DNA of 64,000 bases from Pseudomonas sp. B21-023. Lineage in GTDB: Bacteria; Pseudomonadota; Gammaproteobacteria; Pseudomonadales; Pseudomonadaceae. The translations under genes and the position numbers were made by a program. The notes under the pieces were generated by a model. The model made no database searches. It was given only the letters and a program-made list of their open reading frames with translations, and was not told where the DNA came from. Below, piece after piece: positions 7,806 to 16,544 of this stretch. The stretch is from the NCBI RefSeq assembly GCF_024749165.1, contig NZ_CP087190.1:1572001-1636000 (forward strand), written 5' to 3'. Numbering within the stretch: position 1 is the first letter of the stretch; each line of letters opens with the position of its first letter.

Positions 7806-8483
7806 CTACAGACTGTAGTAATAGCCGCGGCTGCGCAGGGCGACGATGCGCGGACGGCCATCCGGGTGCGGCCCGATCTTCTTGCGCAGGTTGCTGACAT
7901 GCATGTCCAGGCTGCGGTCATAAAGCGTGAGCTTGCGGCCCAGGCCGATCTGCGCCAGTTCCTGCTTGTCCAGCGGCTCGCCGGGTTGGCGCAGCAAGGC
8001 TTCGAGGATGCGGCTTTCCGATAGCGTGAGGGTCATCTCGCGCTGGTCGATGCTGACCACGCCGCGTACCGGACTGAAGATCAGGTCGCCGATCTCCACC
8101 TGGCTGCTGGGCGCGCTGGGGTGGCTGCGGCGCAACACTGCGCGCAGGCGGGCGGTGAGCTCGCGGGGGTCGCAGGGCTTGGCCAGGTAGTCGTCGGCGC
8201 CCAGTTCCAGGCCAAGGATGCGGTCCAGCGGCTCGCCGCGGGCCGAAAGCATCAGCACCGGCAGGTCGGTGTGTTCGCTGCGCAGCTGTTTGAGCAGTTC
8301 CAGGCCGCTGCCATCGGGCAGCATGACATCCAGCACCACCGCCGCCGGGGCGTGGGTTGCCAAGGCCTGGCGCGCACTCTGGCCATCGTGGCAGGCGCGC
8401 ACCGCAAACCCTTCCTGGGTCAGCCAGCTGCCGAGCAGCTCGCACAGTTCCTGGTCATCATCAATCAGTAACAGCTCGCTCAT
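7806..8483 (-). CDS. CpxR-like response regulator (OmpR family)
   Basis: 225-aa regulator. The receiver domain (about 1-115) has the acidic pocket LLIDDD (Asp8-Asp10), the phosphoacceptor in VVLDVMLPDGSG (Asp52) and the conserved Lys102 in YLAKP. The C-terminal winged helix (about 125-225) contains TLSESRILEALL, LDMHVSNLRKKIG and the ending RSRGYYY. It starts 7 nt after the stop of the coiled-coil protein gene, so those two are translationally linked. The Spy-like chaperone and sensor kinase genes follow. Subfamily assignment to CpxR rests on this context and on the GTAAA repeat next door. Confidence 0.9.
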   Translation of the reverse strand: MSELLLIDDDQELCELLGSWLTQEGFAVRACHDGQSARQALATHAPAAVVLDVMLPDGSGLELLKQLRSEHTDLPVLMLSARGEPLDRILGLELGADDYLAKPCDPRELTARLRAVLRRSHPSAPSSQVEIGDLIFSPVRGVVSIDQREMTLTLSESRILEALLRQPGEPLDKQELAQIGLGRKLTLYDRSLDMHVSNLRKKIGPHPDGRPRIVALRSRGYYYSL

Positions 8484-8490
8484 TTCTCAC

Positions 8491-8883
8491 TCAATTCAAC
8501 CATTGCCGGCGTCTTCTGTGTCCGCCGCTGGCTAAGATACCGCAGACTGCGGACAACAGTGCAACGGCCGAGCCGATCAGGAACCATTGCTGCTGGTCGG
8601 TCAGCGGGCTTTGCGGGGCGCTGGCGCCTGCCTGCAGTTCCTTGATCGTCAGCTTCAGTCGCTGGTTGTCCTGGCGCAGGCGGGCGAGCTGGGCGCTTTC
8701 ACGCTCGCTGTCCTGGTTCTGCAGTTGCTGGGTCAGCGCCGTGCGCTGTTTCTCGCTCTCTTCCAGGCGCTGCTGCAAGTCGGTGATCCGCGCCCCGGCT
8801 TCCAGCGACAGCGGCTGTTCGGCCGCGGCGAAAGGGGACAGCAGCAACAGGCAAAGCAGCAGGGACATCGGACCTTGACGCAT
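8491..8883 (-). CDS. Small coiled-coil membrane protein, function unknown
   Basis: 130-aa protein with an N-terminal signal peptide (cleavage near FAAAEQ), a Gln/Glu/Arg-rich coiled coil over about residues 28-85, and a C-terminal transmembrane helix (about 98-118) followed by a basic tail. This resembles the coiled-coil plus membrane-anchor half of TIGR04211/YgiM-like SH3 proteins, but no SH3 domain is present. The start is supported by AGGAG 5 nt upstream. It is the first gene of the apparent cluster with the Cpx-like response regulator (7-nt gap), so a role in envelope stress is a reasonable inference, but I do not recognise a known function. Confidence 0.8.
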   Translation of the reverse strand: MRQGPMSLLLCLLLLSPFAAAEQPLSLEAGARITDLQQRLEESEKQRTALTQQLQNQDSERESAQLARLRQDNQRLKLTIKELQAGASAPQSPLTDQQQWFLIGSAVALLSAVCGILASGGHRRRRQWLN

Positions 8884-9021
8884 TGGAACTCCTGATTCGT
8901 ATCGATTCAGGAGGTTGTCGGCCAGTCGTCGGATTTTATGAATAGTGCCGCGCGGGGTGTAGCTGGGAGCGGCTTCGTGGGCGCGGGCTTGCCCCTGCGA
9001 AGCCCGTCCCGGTAAAGCCTG

Positions 9022-9321
9022 TTACGGCAGGACTTGCTTGAACGGCTTGACCACGACCTTGGCGTACACGCCCGCGGCGATGTACGGATCGGCGTCGGCC
9101 CAGGCCTGGGCGGCGGCCAGCGAGTCGAACTCGGCGACGATCAGGCTGCCACTGAAGCCGGCGGCGCCCGGGTCGTTGCTGTCGATGGCCGGGTGCGGGC
9201 CGGCGAGCACCACACGGCCTTCGGCCTTGAGCTGCTGCAGGCGCTCGATATGCGCGGGGCGGGCGGCCAGGCGGTTTTCCAGGGAGTTTTCGACGTCGCT
9301 GGCGATAATGGCGTAAAGCAT
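9022..9321 (-). CDS. yciI: YciI family protein
   Basis: 99-aa protein. It opens [20 protein letters not shown] and includes the segment [20 protein letters not shown] with the conserved histidine, then GPHPAID, and ends with a YCII-type ferredoxin-like fold ([13 protein letters not shown]). The His-Asp pair typical of the family is present. Its biochemical activity is not firmly established in bacteria. It starts 1 nt after the yciB stop codon, the conserved yciB-yciI pairing, and is co-transcribed with it. Confidence 0.93.
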   Translation of the reverse strand: MLYAIIASDVENSLENRLAARPAHIERLQQLKAEGRVVLAGPHPAIDSNDPGAAGFSGSLIVAEFDSLAAAQAWADADPYIAAGVYAKVVVKPFKQVLP

Positions 9322-9322
9322 G

Positions 9323-9919
9323 TCAGTCCTTGGTTTTGGAGGTGGAGGGGTCGGCATCGTGCAGGTGGCGCGACAGGTAGACACCCTGGGCCACCAGGAA
9401 CAGCACGGTCATGCCCAGGCTGCCGAATACCTTGAAGTCGACCCAGATGTCCTGGAAGGTGAAGGCGACGAACAGGTTGGCGGCGCCGCATACGAGGAAG
9501 AAGGCGATCCATGCCACGTTCAGGCGGTTCCACACTGTTTCTGGAAGTGTCAGGGCATGGCCCATGATGCGTTTGATCAGCACCCGGTCACCGATGAAGT
9601 GGCTGCCGGCGAACGCCAGGGCGAACAGCCAGTTGACCACGGGCGCCTTCCATTTGAGGAAGGTCTCGCTGTGGAAGGCCAGGGTCAGGCCACCGAACAC
9701 CAGGCAGGCGACCAGGGTCAGCAACTGCCCCTTCTCCAGCTTGCCGTGGCGCAGGAACAGCGCGCCGTAGACCACCACGGAGCTGACGATCAGCATGGCG
9801 GTGGCGCTGTAGATCCCGCCGAACTCGAAGCCGTGGCCGGCGAATTCGACCGGGCGCGGGTCAAGCTTGTAGACGATGAAGAACAGCAGCAGCGGGATGA
9901 AATCGATGAATTGTTTCAC
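9323..9919 (-). CDS. yciB: Inner-membrane spanning protein YciB (septation protein A)
   Basis: 198-aa polytopic protein with about five transmembrane helices. It begins [18 protein letters not shown] and holds the family segments [21 protein letters not shown] and [12 protein letters not shown]. YciB is implicated in cell-envelope synthesis and intracellular septation. The start is taken at GTG 9919 because homology begins there; an upstream ATG at 9988 would add 23 residues unlike the family and would overlap the divergent rnm start. It is followed by yciI 1 nt after the stop. Confidence 0.92.
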   Translation of the reverse strand: MKQFIDFIPLLLFFIVYKLDPRPVEFAGHGFEFGGIYSATAMLIVSSVVVYGALFLRHGKLEKGQLLTLVACLVFGGLTLAFHSETFLKWKAPVVNWLFALAFAGSHFIGDRVLIKRIMGHALTLPETVWNRLNVAWIAFFLVCGAANLFVAFTFQDIWVDFKVFGSLGMTVLFLVAQGVYLSRHLHDADPSTSKTKD

Positions 9920-9986
9920 AGTGGCAGCCAGAAGCGGGATGTGACGGCATAATAACAAACATCGATTCCTGCGAAAGCGCTCCTCC

Positions 9987-10847
9987 ATGAATGTTGATCT
10001 GCACTGTCACAGCACGGCCTCCGACGGCGCCCTGTCGCCCACGGCACTGGTCGCCCGGGCCCATGAGCACGGGGTGCGCACGCTCTCGCTCACCGACCAT
10101 GACACCCTTGAAGGCCTGCCGGAGGCGCGCCAGGCCTGCCTGGACAACGGCATGCAGTGGGTCAGCGGCGTGGAGCTGTCGTGCACCTGGGGCGGAGCCA
10201 CCATTCATGTGCTGGGCTACGACTTCCCCCTCGACGCGCCGCCTTTGCTCGATGCCATTGCCAACCTGCACCGTGGTCGTTGGCTGCGCGCCGAGGAAAT
10301 CGACCGCAAGCTGGCGGCCAAGGGCATGCCCGGCGCGCTGGACGGCGCGCGGGCAGTGCAGCAGGAACTGGGCGACAGCGGCAACGCCCCGGCGCGTCCG
10401 CATTTCGCCGAGTTCATGGTCCGCGCCGGCTTCGTCAAGGACCGCGGCGAGGCGTTCCGCAAGTGGCTGGGCGCCGGCAAGCTGGGTGACGTCAAGTTGC
10501 ACTGGCCGACGCTTGCGGAAACTGTTGCGACGCTGCGTGAGTCGAATGCGTGGGTGAGCCTGGCCCATCCCATGCACTACGAACTGACCCGCAGCAAGCG
10601 CAGACGGCTGATTGCCGACTATATTCAGGCTGGAGGGCAGGCACTGGAAGTGGTCAACGGGATGATGCCGCCCGAGCAGGTGGGGACGATGTCGATCCTC
10701 ACCCGTGAGTTCGGCCTGCTGGCAAGCGCCGGCAGCGACTTCCACGGCCCTGGCACCTGGGGCGAGATCGGTGCCTACCGGCCATTGCCTGAGGACCTGC
10801 CACCCCTGTGGCGCCGATTCCGACATGAACAACCTATGGCGGTATGA
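9987..10847 (+). CDS. rnm: RNase AM (PHP-domain 5'-3' exonuclease, formerly TrpH/YciV)
   Basis: 286-aa PHP-family phosphoesterase. Metal-ligand motifs are seen in order: [11 protein letters not shown] (first motif), [36 protein letters not shown] and [11 protein letters not shown]. coli RNase AM trims the 5' ends of rRNA precursors and can degrade short oligonucleotides and 3',5'-bisphosphates. The gene is divergent from yciB and heads the series rnm-yciO-scpA-scpB-rluB, which is conserved in gamma-proteobacteria. Confidence 0.92.
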   Translation: MNVDLHCHSTASDGALSPTALVARAHEHGVRTLSLTDHDTLEGLPEARQACLDNGMQWVSGVELSCTWGGATIHVLGYDFPLDAPPLLDAIANLHRGRWLRAEEIDRKLAAKGMPGALDGARAVQQELGDSGNAPARPHFAEFMVRAGFVKDRGEAFRKWLGAGKLGDVKLHWPTLAETVATLRESNAWVSLAHPMHYELTRSKRRRLIADYIQAGGQALEVVNGMMPPEQVGTMSILTREFGLLASAGSDFHGPGTWGEIGAYRPLPEDLPPLWRRFRHEQPMAV

Positions 10848-10860
10848 ACAGGACGACTAC

Positions 10861-11490
10861 GTGAGCCAATTTTTCCAGATTCATCCGGAGAACCCGCAGC
10901 CGCGCCTGATCAAGCAGGCCGTCGAGATCATCCGCAAGGGTGGGGTGGTGGTCTACCCGACCGACTCGGCCTATGCGCTGGGATGCCAGATTGGCAACAA
11001 GGCCGCGATCGAGCGGGTGCGCAAGTTGCGTGGTCTGGACAAGACCCACAACTTCACCCTGATGTGCTGCGACATGTCGCAGTTGGGGCTTTACGCCAAG
11101 GTCGATACGGGTACGTTTCGCCTGCTCAAGGCCCACGTGCCCGGGCCCTATACCTTCATCCTCAACGGCACCCGCGAGGTGCCGCGCCTGCTGCTGCACG
11201 AGAAACGCCGGACCATCGGCCTGCGCGTGCCCAGGCATGAAATAACCTTGGCCTTGCTCGCAGAGCTTGGCGAGCCTTTGATGAGCGTCAGCCTGATCCT
11301 GCCCGGCGACGACGAGCCGATGGTCGATCCCTACGAGATCCGCGAGCGACTGGAGCATCACGTCGACTTGGTGATAGACGGCGGTTTCGGCGACCTCAAG
11401 GCCTCTACCATCATCGACTTGTCCGGCGACGAGCCGGAGCTGATTCGCGAAGGGTGCGGGGATCCGACGCCGTTCCTGGTCAACGCGTGA
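10861..11490 (+). CDS. yciO: YciO/Sua5/YrdC-family protein
   Basis: 209-aa protein of the Sua5-YciO-YrdC fold. The region VVVYPTDSAYALGCQIGNKAA is the conserved nucleotide/threonine-binding opening, followed by KLRGLDKTHNFTLMC, PGPYTFIL, RTIGLRVPRH and DLKASTIIDL. YrdC/TsaC makes threonylcarbamoyl-AMP for tRNA t6A; the YciO paralogue has much weaker or uncertain activity. The start is GTG 10861, where homology begins; an ATG at 10825 would overlap rnm. Its stop codon overlaps the scpA start (GTGA). Confidence 0.9.
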   Translation: MSQFFQIHPENPQPRLIKQAVEIIRKGGVVVYPTDSAYALGCQIGNKAAIERVRKLRGLDKTHNFTLMCCDMSQLGLYAKVDTGTFRLLKAHVPGPYTFILNGTREVPRLLLHEKRRTIGLRVPRHEITLALLAELGEPLMSVSLILPGDDEPMVDPYEIRERLEHHVDLVIDGGFGDLKASTIIDLSGDEPELIREGCGDPTPFLVNA

Positions 11491-12314
11491 GCCAGGTGCA
11501 GGCACCTGAGGCGCCGGCCACGGAGGCGCAGACGCCGTTCCAGCTGCAACTTGCCCTGGTCTATGGCGAAGCCCTGACCGAGATGCCGGTCGACCTGTAC
11601 ATCCCGCCGGACGCCCTGGAAGTCTTCCTCGAAGCCTTCGAAGGCCCTCTCGATCTGTTGCTGTACCTGATCCGCAAGCAGAACGTGGACATTCTCGACA
11701 TCCCCGTGGCGGAGATCACCCGCCAGTACATGAGTTATGTCGAGCTGATGAAGAGCGTGCGCCTGGAGCTGGCGGCCGAGTACCTGGTGATGGCCGCCAT
11801 GCTCGCCGAGATCAAGTCGCGCATGCTCCTGCCGCGCTCCGGCGAAGTCGAGGAGGAGGAGGGCGATCCGCGCGCCGAACTGATTCGCCGGCTGCAGGAG
11901 TACGAGCGATTCAAGGCCGCCGCCGAAGGTATCGACGAGTTGCCCAGGGTCGGGCGCGAAATCGTCGTGCCGCGCCTGGAGGCTCCGCAGGCCAAGGTGC
12001 GCAAGTTGTTGCCGGAGGTGGCGCTGGAAGAGATCCTGTTGTCCATGGCCGAGGTCATGCGCCGCAACGACCTGTTCGAGAGCCACCAGATAACCCGCGA
12101 GGTGCTGTCGACCCGCGAACGCATGAGCGAAGTGCTCGAGCGCCTCAAGGGCGGCGCCTTCGTGCCCTTCGTCGAGCTGTTCACCCGCGAGGAGGGCAAG
12201 CTCGGCGTGGTGGTGACCTTCATGGCGATTCTCGAGCTGGTGAAGGAATCCTTGATCGAACTGGTGCAGAATGAGCCCTTCGCCCCGATCCATGTCCGTG
12301 CCCGGGCAGAATGA
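11487..12314 (+). CDS. scpA: Segregation and condensation protein A
   Basis: 275-aa kleisin subunit of the SMC-ScpAB complex. After a variable 45-residue leader comes FEGPLDLLLYLIRKQNVDIL, the N-terminal kleisin helix pair that contacts the SMC neck, then AAEYLVMAAMLAEIKSRMLLP. The C-terminal winged helix ends with VVVTFMAILELVKESLIEL. The start is GTG 11487, overlapping the yciO stop codon, so the genes are translationally coupled. scpB follows after 14 nt. A Pseudomonas MukB system is not excluded by this window. Confidence 0.95.
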   Translation: MSQVQAPEAPATEAQTPFQLQLALVYGEALTEMPVDLYIPPDALEVFLEAFEGPLDLLLYLIRKQNVDILDIPVAEITRQYMSYVELMKSVRLELAAEYLVMAAMLAEIKSRMLLPRSGEVEEEEGDPRAELIRRLQEYERFKAAAEGIDELPRVGREIVVPRLEAPQAKVRKLLPEVALEEILLSMAEVMRRNDLFESHQITREVLSTRERMSEVLERLKGGAFVPFVELFTREEGKLGVVVTFMAILELVKESLIELVQNEPFAPIHVRARAE

Positions 12315-12328
12315 CCTGACAACTACCG

Positions 12329-13090
12329 ATGAACCTGAACGAACCCCGTGAACTGGCGTCGCTGATCGAGGCCTTCCTGCTCGCCTCGGGCAAGCCGCAA
12401 TCCCTCGAACGCCTGTACGAGCTGTTCGAGGAGGCCGAGCGCCCGACCCCCACCGTTTTCAAGAAGGCCCTGGAGGTGCTGGGCAAGTCCTGCAACGGCC
12501 GCGCCTTCGAGCTCAAGGAAGTAGCGACCGGCTACCGCCTGCAGATCCGCGAGGACTACGCGCCCTGGGTCGGTCGCCTCTGGGAGGAGCGTCCGCAGCG
12601 CTATTCCCGCGCGCTGCTGGAAACCATGGCGCTGATCGCCTACCGTCAGCCCATCACCCGTGGCGAGATCGAGGACGTGCGGGGCGTGGCGGTCAACAGC
12701 AACATCATCAAGACACTCATGGAGCGTGAGTGGATCCGTATCGTCGGCTACCGCGAGGTACCCGGGCGACCGGCGATGTTCGCCACCACCAAGGCGTTCC
12801 TCGATCATTTCAACCTCAAGAGCCTCGATGAGCTGCCGGCGTTGGCCGAGCTGCGCGAGCTGGAGGTGGAGCCCGCGGTCGATCCGGACGAGGCGCCGGT
12901 GCCCGCTCACCTGCAAGCCCTGGCCGATGCCAGCCTGGGCGAGGAGGGCGAGGAAATCGAGCCGAAGGAGGAAACCAGCTTCCGCTCGCTGCTGGTGGAG
13001 CTGGATGCGATGGAAGAAGGGCTCAAGATCGATTTCGATGATTTGCGCGATGAGGCTTCCATCGAGCCCGAGGACGAACCAAAGGCCTGA
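12329..13090 (+). CDS. scpB: Segregation and condensation protein B
   Basis: 253-aa partner of ScpA. Two winged-helix domains occupy about residues 1-165: LASLIEAFLLASGKPQSLE opens the first, and ALLETMALIAYRQPITRGEI with VRGVAVNSNIIKTLMEREW marks the second. A long acidic C-terminal extension (about 185-253, rich in Glu and Asp) is typical of pseudomonad ScpB. ScpB dimers bind the ScpA middle region and regulate SMC loop activity. The gene is 14 nt after scpA. Confidence 0.95.
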   Translation: MNLNEPRELASLIEAFLLASGKPQSLERLYELFEEAERPTPTVFKKALEVLGKSCNGRAFELKEVATGYRLQIREDYAPWVGRLWEERPQRYSRALLETMALIAYRQPITRGEIEDVRGVAVNSNIIKTLMEREWIRIVGYREVPGRPAMFATTKAFLDHFNLKSLDELPALAELRELEVEPAVDPDEAPVPAHLQALADASLGEEGEEIEPKEETSFRSLLVELDAMEEGLKIDFDDLRDEASIEPEDEPKA

Positions 13091-13109
13091 CAGCCCGACT
13101 CTGTGGACG

Positions 13110-13138
13110 CCGGCTTGCCCGGCGATGAGGCCGGCACC
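13110..13138. repeat. Single REP-like palindrome
   Basis: GCCGGCTTGCCCGGCGATGAGGCCGGC is a variant REP core with its own palindromic arms. It lies in the 175-bp gap between scpB and rluB. Confidence 0.6.
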
Positions 13139-13265
13139 GTCAATATGTGCCTTTGGGCAGAATCTGCTGGGCGATCGGCAAAAACCTTCTACCCTCCAGT
13201 GCGTTCCCTTGCTGAACCGCGTATGATGCGCGCCCGCTTTCACTACTACACCGGGAGGTGCCCAG

Positions 13266-14330
13266 ATGAGTGACAAAGACCTGCAAGACCAACAACCCAC
13301 CCCGCCGTCTGGCGAAAAACTGCAGAAAGTGCTGGCGCGCATCGGCGTCGGCTCGCGCCGTGACGTCGAGGCCTGGATCGGCCAGGGTCGTATCAAGGTC
13401 AATGGCGTCGAGGCCACCCTGGGCCTGCGCGTCGACCTGCACGACGCCATCACCGTCGACGGCAAGCTGATCAAGCGCGTCGAGGCCGCCGAGGCGACCC
13501 GCCGCGTGATCATGTACAACAAGCCCGACGGCGAGATCTGCACCCGTGACGACCCGGAAGGCCGCCCGACCGTGTTCGACCGCCTGCCGCGGCCGAAAGA
13601 GGGCCGCTGGATCAACATCGGTCGCCTGGACATCAACACCACCGGCCTGCTGCTGTTCACCACCGACGGTGAGCTGGCCAACCGCCTGATGCACCCGTCC
13701 TATGAAATGGACCGCGAGTACGCAGTGCGTGTGCGCGGCGAAGTCGACGACGACATGGTCGACCGGCTCAAGGCCGGCGTGGTGCTCGAAGATGGCCCGG
13801 CCAAGTTCACCGATATCCAGAAGGCGCCAGGTGGCGAAGGCTTCAACCACTGGTATCACTGCGTGGTGATGGAAGGCCGCAACCGTGAGGTGCGTCGCCT
13901 GTGGGAGTCCCAGGGCGTGGTGGTCAGCCGCCTGAAGCGCGTGCGTTTCGGCCCGGTGTTCCTGAACTCCGACCTGCCGATGGGCCGCTGGCGCGAAATG
14001 AGCCAGGGCGAGATCGACATACTCGCCGCGGAAGTCGGCCTGCAGCCGGTGGCACTGCCGGAAATGAAGCTCAAGGCCAAGGACAAGCTCGAGCGCCTGC
14101 AGCGCAAGTCGACCCGTCCGCTGGGGCGTGGCGAGCGCGTGCGTACCCTGCGCCCGGCCGCCGAAGGCCAAGCCGAGCGTCCGGCACGTGCGCCGCGTGA
14201 AGACGCAGCGCCGCGCAAGGGCAACCGCGGCAGCACGGTGGCCGAGCGTCCGAGCGAGATGCGCAAGCGTCCGTCCCGTCCTGAAGGCGACAAGCCGGCA
14301 GGCCGTGGTCGCGGCAAGCCGCGCGGCTGA
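13266..14330 (+). CDS. rluB: 23S rRNA pseudouridine(2605) synthase RluB
   Basis: 354-aa RNA-modifying enzyme. An S4 RNA-binding domain (about 18-65, KLQKVLARIGVGSRRDVEAW) is followed by the RsuA-type catalytic domain with the motif GRLDINTTGLLLF, where Asp122 is the predicted nucleophile, and by NREVRRLWES. The last about 80 residues are Arg/Lys/Pro-rich and low complexity, longer than in E. coli RluB and probably an RNA-contact tail. A GGGAGG sequence about 8 nt upstream sets the start. A strong hairpin terminator follows. Confidence 0.95.
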   Translation: MSDKDLQDQQPTPPSGEKLQKVLARIGVGSRRDVEAWIGQGRIKVNGVEATLGLRVDLHDAITVDGKLIKRVEAAEATRRVIMYNKPDGEICTRDDPEGRPTVFDRLPRPKEGRWINIGRLDINTTGLLLFTTDGELANRLMHPSYEMDREYAVRVRGEVDDDMVDRLKAGVVLEDGPAKFTDIQKAPGGEGFNHWYHCVVMEGRNREVRRLWESQGVVVSRLKRVRFGPVFLNSDLPMGRWREMSQGEIDILAAEVGLQPVALPEMKLKAKDKLERLQRKSTRPLGRGERVRTLRPAAEGQAERPARAPREDAAPRKGNRGSTVAERPSEMRKRPSRPEGDKPAGRGRGKPRG

Positions 14331-14349
14331 TTCGGTCCGGTAGCGAGAG

Positions 14350-14374
14350 AGCCAGCCTTCGGGCTGGCTTTTTT
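14350..14374 (+). terminator. Rho-independent terminator of rluB
   Basis: The stem AGCCAGCC pairs with GGCTGGCT around a TTCG tetraloop and is followed directly by a T run. It begins 20 nt after the rluB stop codon. Confidence 0.93.
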
Positions 14375-14390
14375 GTGCCTGCGGTAAATG

Positions 14391-14463
14391 GCCCATCGCG
14401 GGGCAAGCCCGCTCCCACGAATAGTGTGCGCATCGTGGGAGCGGGCTTGCCCCGCGATGGGGC
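14391..14463. repeat. REP pair, near-perfect inverted repeat
   Basis: GCCCATCGCGGGGCAAGCCC followed by GCTCCCACGA is mirrored by TCGTGGGAGC then GGGCTTGCCCCGCGATGG across a 12-nt spacer. The two arms are almost identical, giving a long potential cruciform between rluB and the aroP promoter. Confidence 0.93.
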
Positions 14464-15053
14464 GCAAAGCGGCCCCAAGTACCTGAATGGACAGAAAATT
14501 TCCCGTCCAGTGGCAAATTTTCAAACCGCTTTGTAAAAAAAACTATACGGTTTTGGGCGTTTTCCCCGGCTTACCTGTGCTTTTCCGTTCTTCGTCACAA
14601 AATCTTTCCAAAGCCTACGCGCCAGAGCCTCACCGGCCCTCTCCACCCCCTTCCCAAACCCCCGCCCAAGCGCTGAGATAGCGCCATTGCCGTGTGCAGA
14701 GCCAGGCAGGATCGCCAGGCACTTAAAACAACAAAATGGAGGCGCCATGCACGCCGATCATTCCGCCTTTTCAGGCCTTCACCCCAGGAACGCTGCGTTT
14801 TTTCCACAGGAAACGATGCAACGCGTTGACGCCTGCGCGTTTGCAGGGGTATACAATGCGCCGCGTTTTACCTGTGACTCCCTTGCGTACCGCGCACGCT
14901 TGCTGACACCCGGTTGATCCGCCCCTGGCCACCAAGGCCACGAGCGACTTCCCGTCACAAGTATCCAAGGTAACCACCTTGACCATTCCGCTGCGCCACG
15001 AGTGCGGTGGGTCCGATTCCGTCACAGATAAAAACAAGCAGGTGACTTCGTTC
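14464..15053 (+). other. Long untranslated region before aroP
   Basis: About 590 bp without a convincing gene. The first part is AT-richer than its neighbours, including an 8-A run near 14534. A promoter lies at 14826-14855, leaving a leader of roughly 190 nt before the permease start. Short open frames in this stretch lack a Shine-Dalgarno and coding character. Function beyond promoter and leader is not apparent. Confidence 0.5.
14826..14855 (+). promoter_or_regulatory. Sigma70-type promoter for aroP
   Basis: TTGACG (14826-14831) and TATACA (14850-14855) are separated by 18 bp. The spacer contains the short inverted repeat CCTGC-N6-GCAGG, which could be an operator. It is the best promoter match in the long gap before the permease. 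Confidence 0.65.
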
Positions 15054-16472
15054 ATGAGTGGACATAACTCACAGTCCGGCGAACTCAAGCGTGGCTTGAA
15101 GAACCGCCATATCCAATTGATCGCCCTGGGCGGCGCCATCGGCACCGGGTTGTTCCTGGGCTCGGCCGGCGTGATGAAGTCCGCCGGTCCGTCGATGATC
15201 CTCGGCTATGCGATCTGCGGCTTCATCGCCTTCATGATCATGCGCCAGCTCGGCGAGATGATCGTCGAAGAGCCGGTGGCCGGCTCCTTCAGCCACTTCG
15301 CGCACAAGTACTGGGGCGGTTTCGCCGGCTTCCTGTCGGGCTGGAACTGCTGGGTGCTGTATATCCTGGTGGGCATGTCGGAACTGTCGGCGGTGGGCAA
15401 GTACGTCCACTACTGGTGGCCGGAGATTCCGACCTGGGTAACCGCGGCGGCGTTCTTCCTGCTGATCAATGCGATCAACCTGATGAACGTGAAGTTCTTC
15501 GGCGAAGCCGAGTTCTGGTTCGCCATCATCAAGGTGGTGGCCATCGTCAGCATGATCGGCCTGGGTGCCTACCTGCTGACCAGCGGCAGCGGCGGTCCTG
15601 AAGCCTCGGTGACCAACCTGTGGGCCCATGGTGGTTTCTTCCCGCACGGTGTCAGCGGACTGGTGATGGCGCTGGCGTTCATCATGTTCTCCTTTGGTGG
15701 CCTGGAGATGCTCGGCTTCACCGCCGCCGAGGCCGACAAGCCGAAGACCGTGATCCCCAAGGCGATCAACCAGGTCATCTATCGCATCCTGATCTTCTAT
15801 GTCGGCGCCCTGGTGGTGCTGCTGTCGCTGACCCCATGGGACAACCTGGTGGCGAGCATTGACGCCTCCGGCGGCAGCTATGGCAGCAGCCCGTTCGTCC
15901 AGGTGTTCTCGTTGCTGGGCAGCGACGTGGCGGCCCACCTGCTGAACTTCGTGGTCCTGACCGCGGCGCTGTCGGTGTACAACAGCGGCACCTACTGCAA
16001 CGCCCGCATGCTGCTAGGCATGGCTGAGCAAGGTGATGCGCCAGCGGCGCTGGCCAAGGTTGACCGCCGTGGCGTGCCGGTACGTTCGATCCTGGTCTCG
16101 GCAGCCGTGACCCTGATTGCGGTGCTGCTCAACTACCTGATGCCGCAGAATGCCCTGGAGCTGCTGATGTCGCTGGTGGTGGCGACCTTGGTAATCAACT
16201 GGGCGATGATCAGCTACTCGCACCTGAAGTTCCGCCAGCATCTCGACCGCACCGGTCAGAAGCCGCTGTTCAAAGCGCTGTGGTACCCGTACGGCAACTA
16301 CCTGGTGCTGGCGTTCGTGGTGCTGATCCTGGGCATCATGCTGCAGATTCCGGGTATCCAGGTGTCGGTGTACGCGATGCCGGTGTGGCTGGTGGTGATG
16401 TATGTGGCCTACCAGCTGAAGAGCAAGCGTGGCTCCCAGGCCAATGGCGCTGCTGGCAGCATCGCCAAGTAA
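15054..16472 (+). CDS. aroP: Aromatic amino acid permease AroP-like (APC family)
   Basis: 472-aa permease with 12 predicted transmembrane helices. It carries the amino-acid transporter (AAT) signature KRGLKNRHIQLIALGGAIG then TGLFLGSA, the second-helix PSMILGYAICG, and FGGLEMLGFTAAEADKPK in helix 6. Substrate choice (Phe, Tyr, Trp by proton symport) is inferred from overall similarity and from the phh phenylalanine cluster some 12 kb away. The start at 15054 has AGGTGA 8 nt before it; an in-frame ATG-like start at 14979 lacks support. A bidirectional terminator follows. Confidence 0.85.
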   Translation: MSGHNSQSGELKRGLKNRHIQLIALGGAIGTGLFLGSAGVMKSAGPSMILGYAICGFIAFMIMRQLGEMIVEEPVAGSFSHFAHKYWGGFAGFLSGWNCWVLYILVGMSELSAVGKYVHYWWPEIPTWVTAAAFFLLINAINLMNVKFFGEAEFWFAIIKVVAIVSMIGLGAYLLTSGSGGPEASVTNLWAHGGFFPHGVSGLVMALAFIMFSFGGLEMLGFTAAEADKPKTVIPKAINQVIYRILIFYVGALVVLLSLTPWDNLVASIDASGGSYGSSPFVQVFSLLGSDVAAHLLNFVVLTAALSVYNSGTYCNARMLLGMAEQGDAPAALAKVDRRGVPVRSILVSAAVTLIAVLLNYLMPQNALELLMSLVVATLVINWAMISYSHLKFRQHLDRTGQKPLFKALWYPYGNYLVLAFVVLILGIMLQIPGIQVSVYAMPVWLVVMYVAYQLKSKRGSQANGAAGSIAK

Positions 16473-16490
16473 GCGCTGAGGCGCACCAAC

Positions 16491-16528
16491 AAAAAACCCG
16501 ATGCCGAGTAACCGGCATCGGGTTTTTT
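16491..16528. terminator. Bidirectional Rho-independent terminator
   Basis: An A6 run, the stem CCCGATGCCG paired with CGGCATCGGG, then a T6 run. It serves both aroP on plus and the LysR gene on minus, whose stop codon is 17 bp away. Confidence 0.95.
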
Positions 16529-16544
16529 GTTGCCTGTGCCGGCC

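Noticed and set aside
14687..14917. 76-codon plus-strand frame upstream of aroP
   Set aside because: It runs through the aroP promoter, has no good ribosome binding site and no similarity I can recognise.
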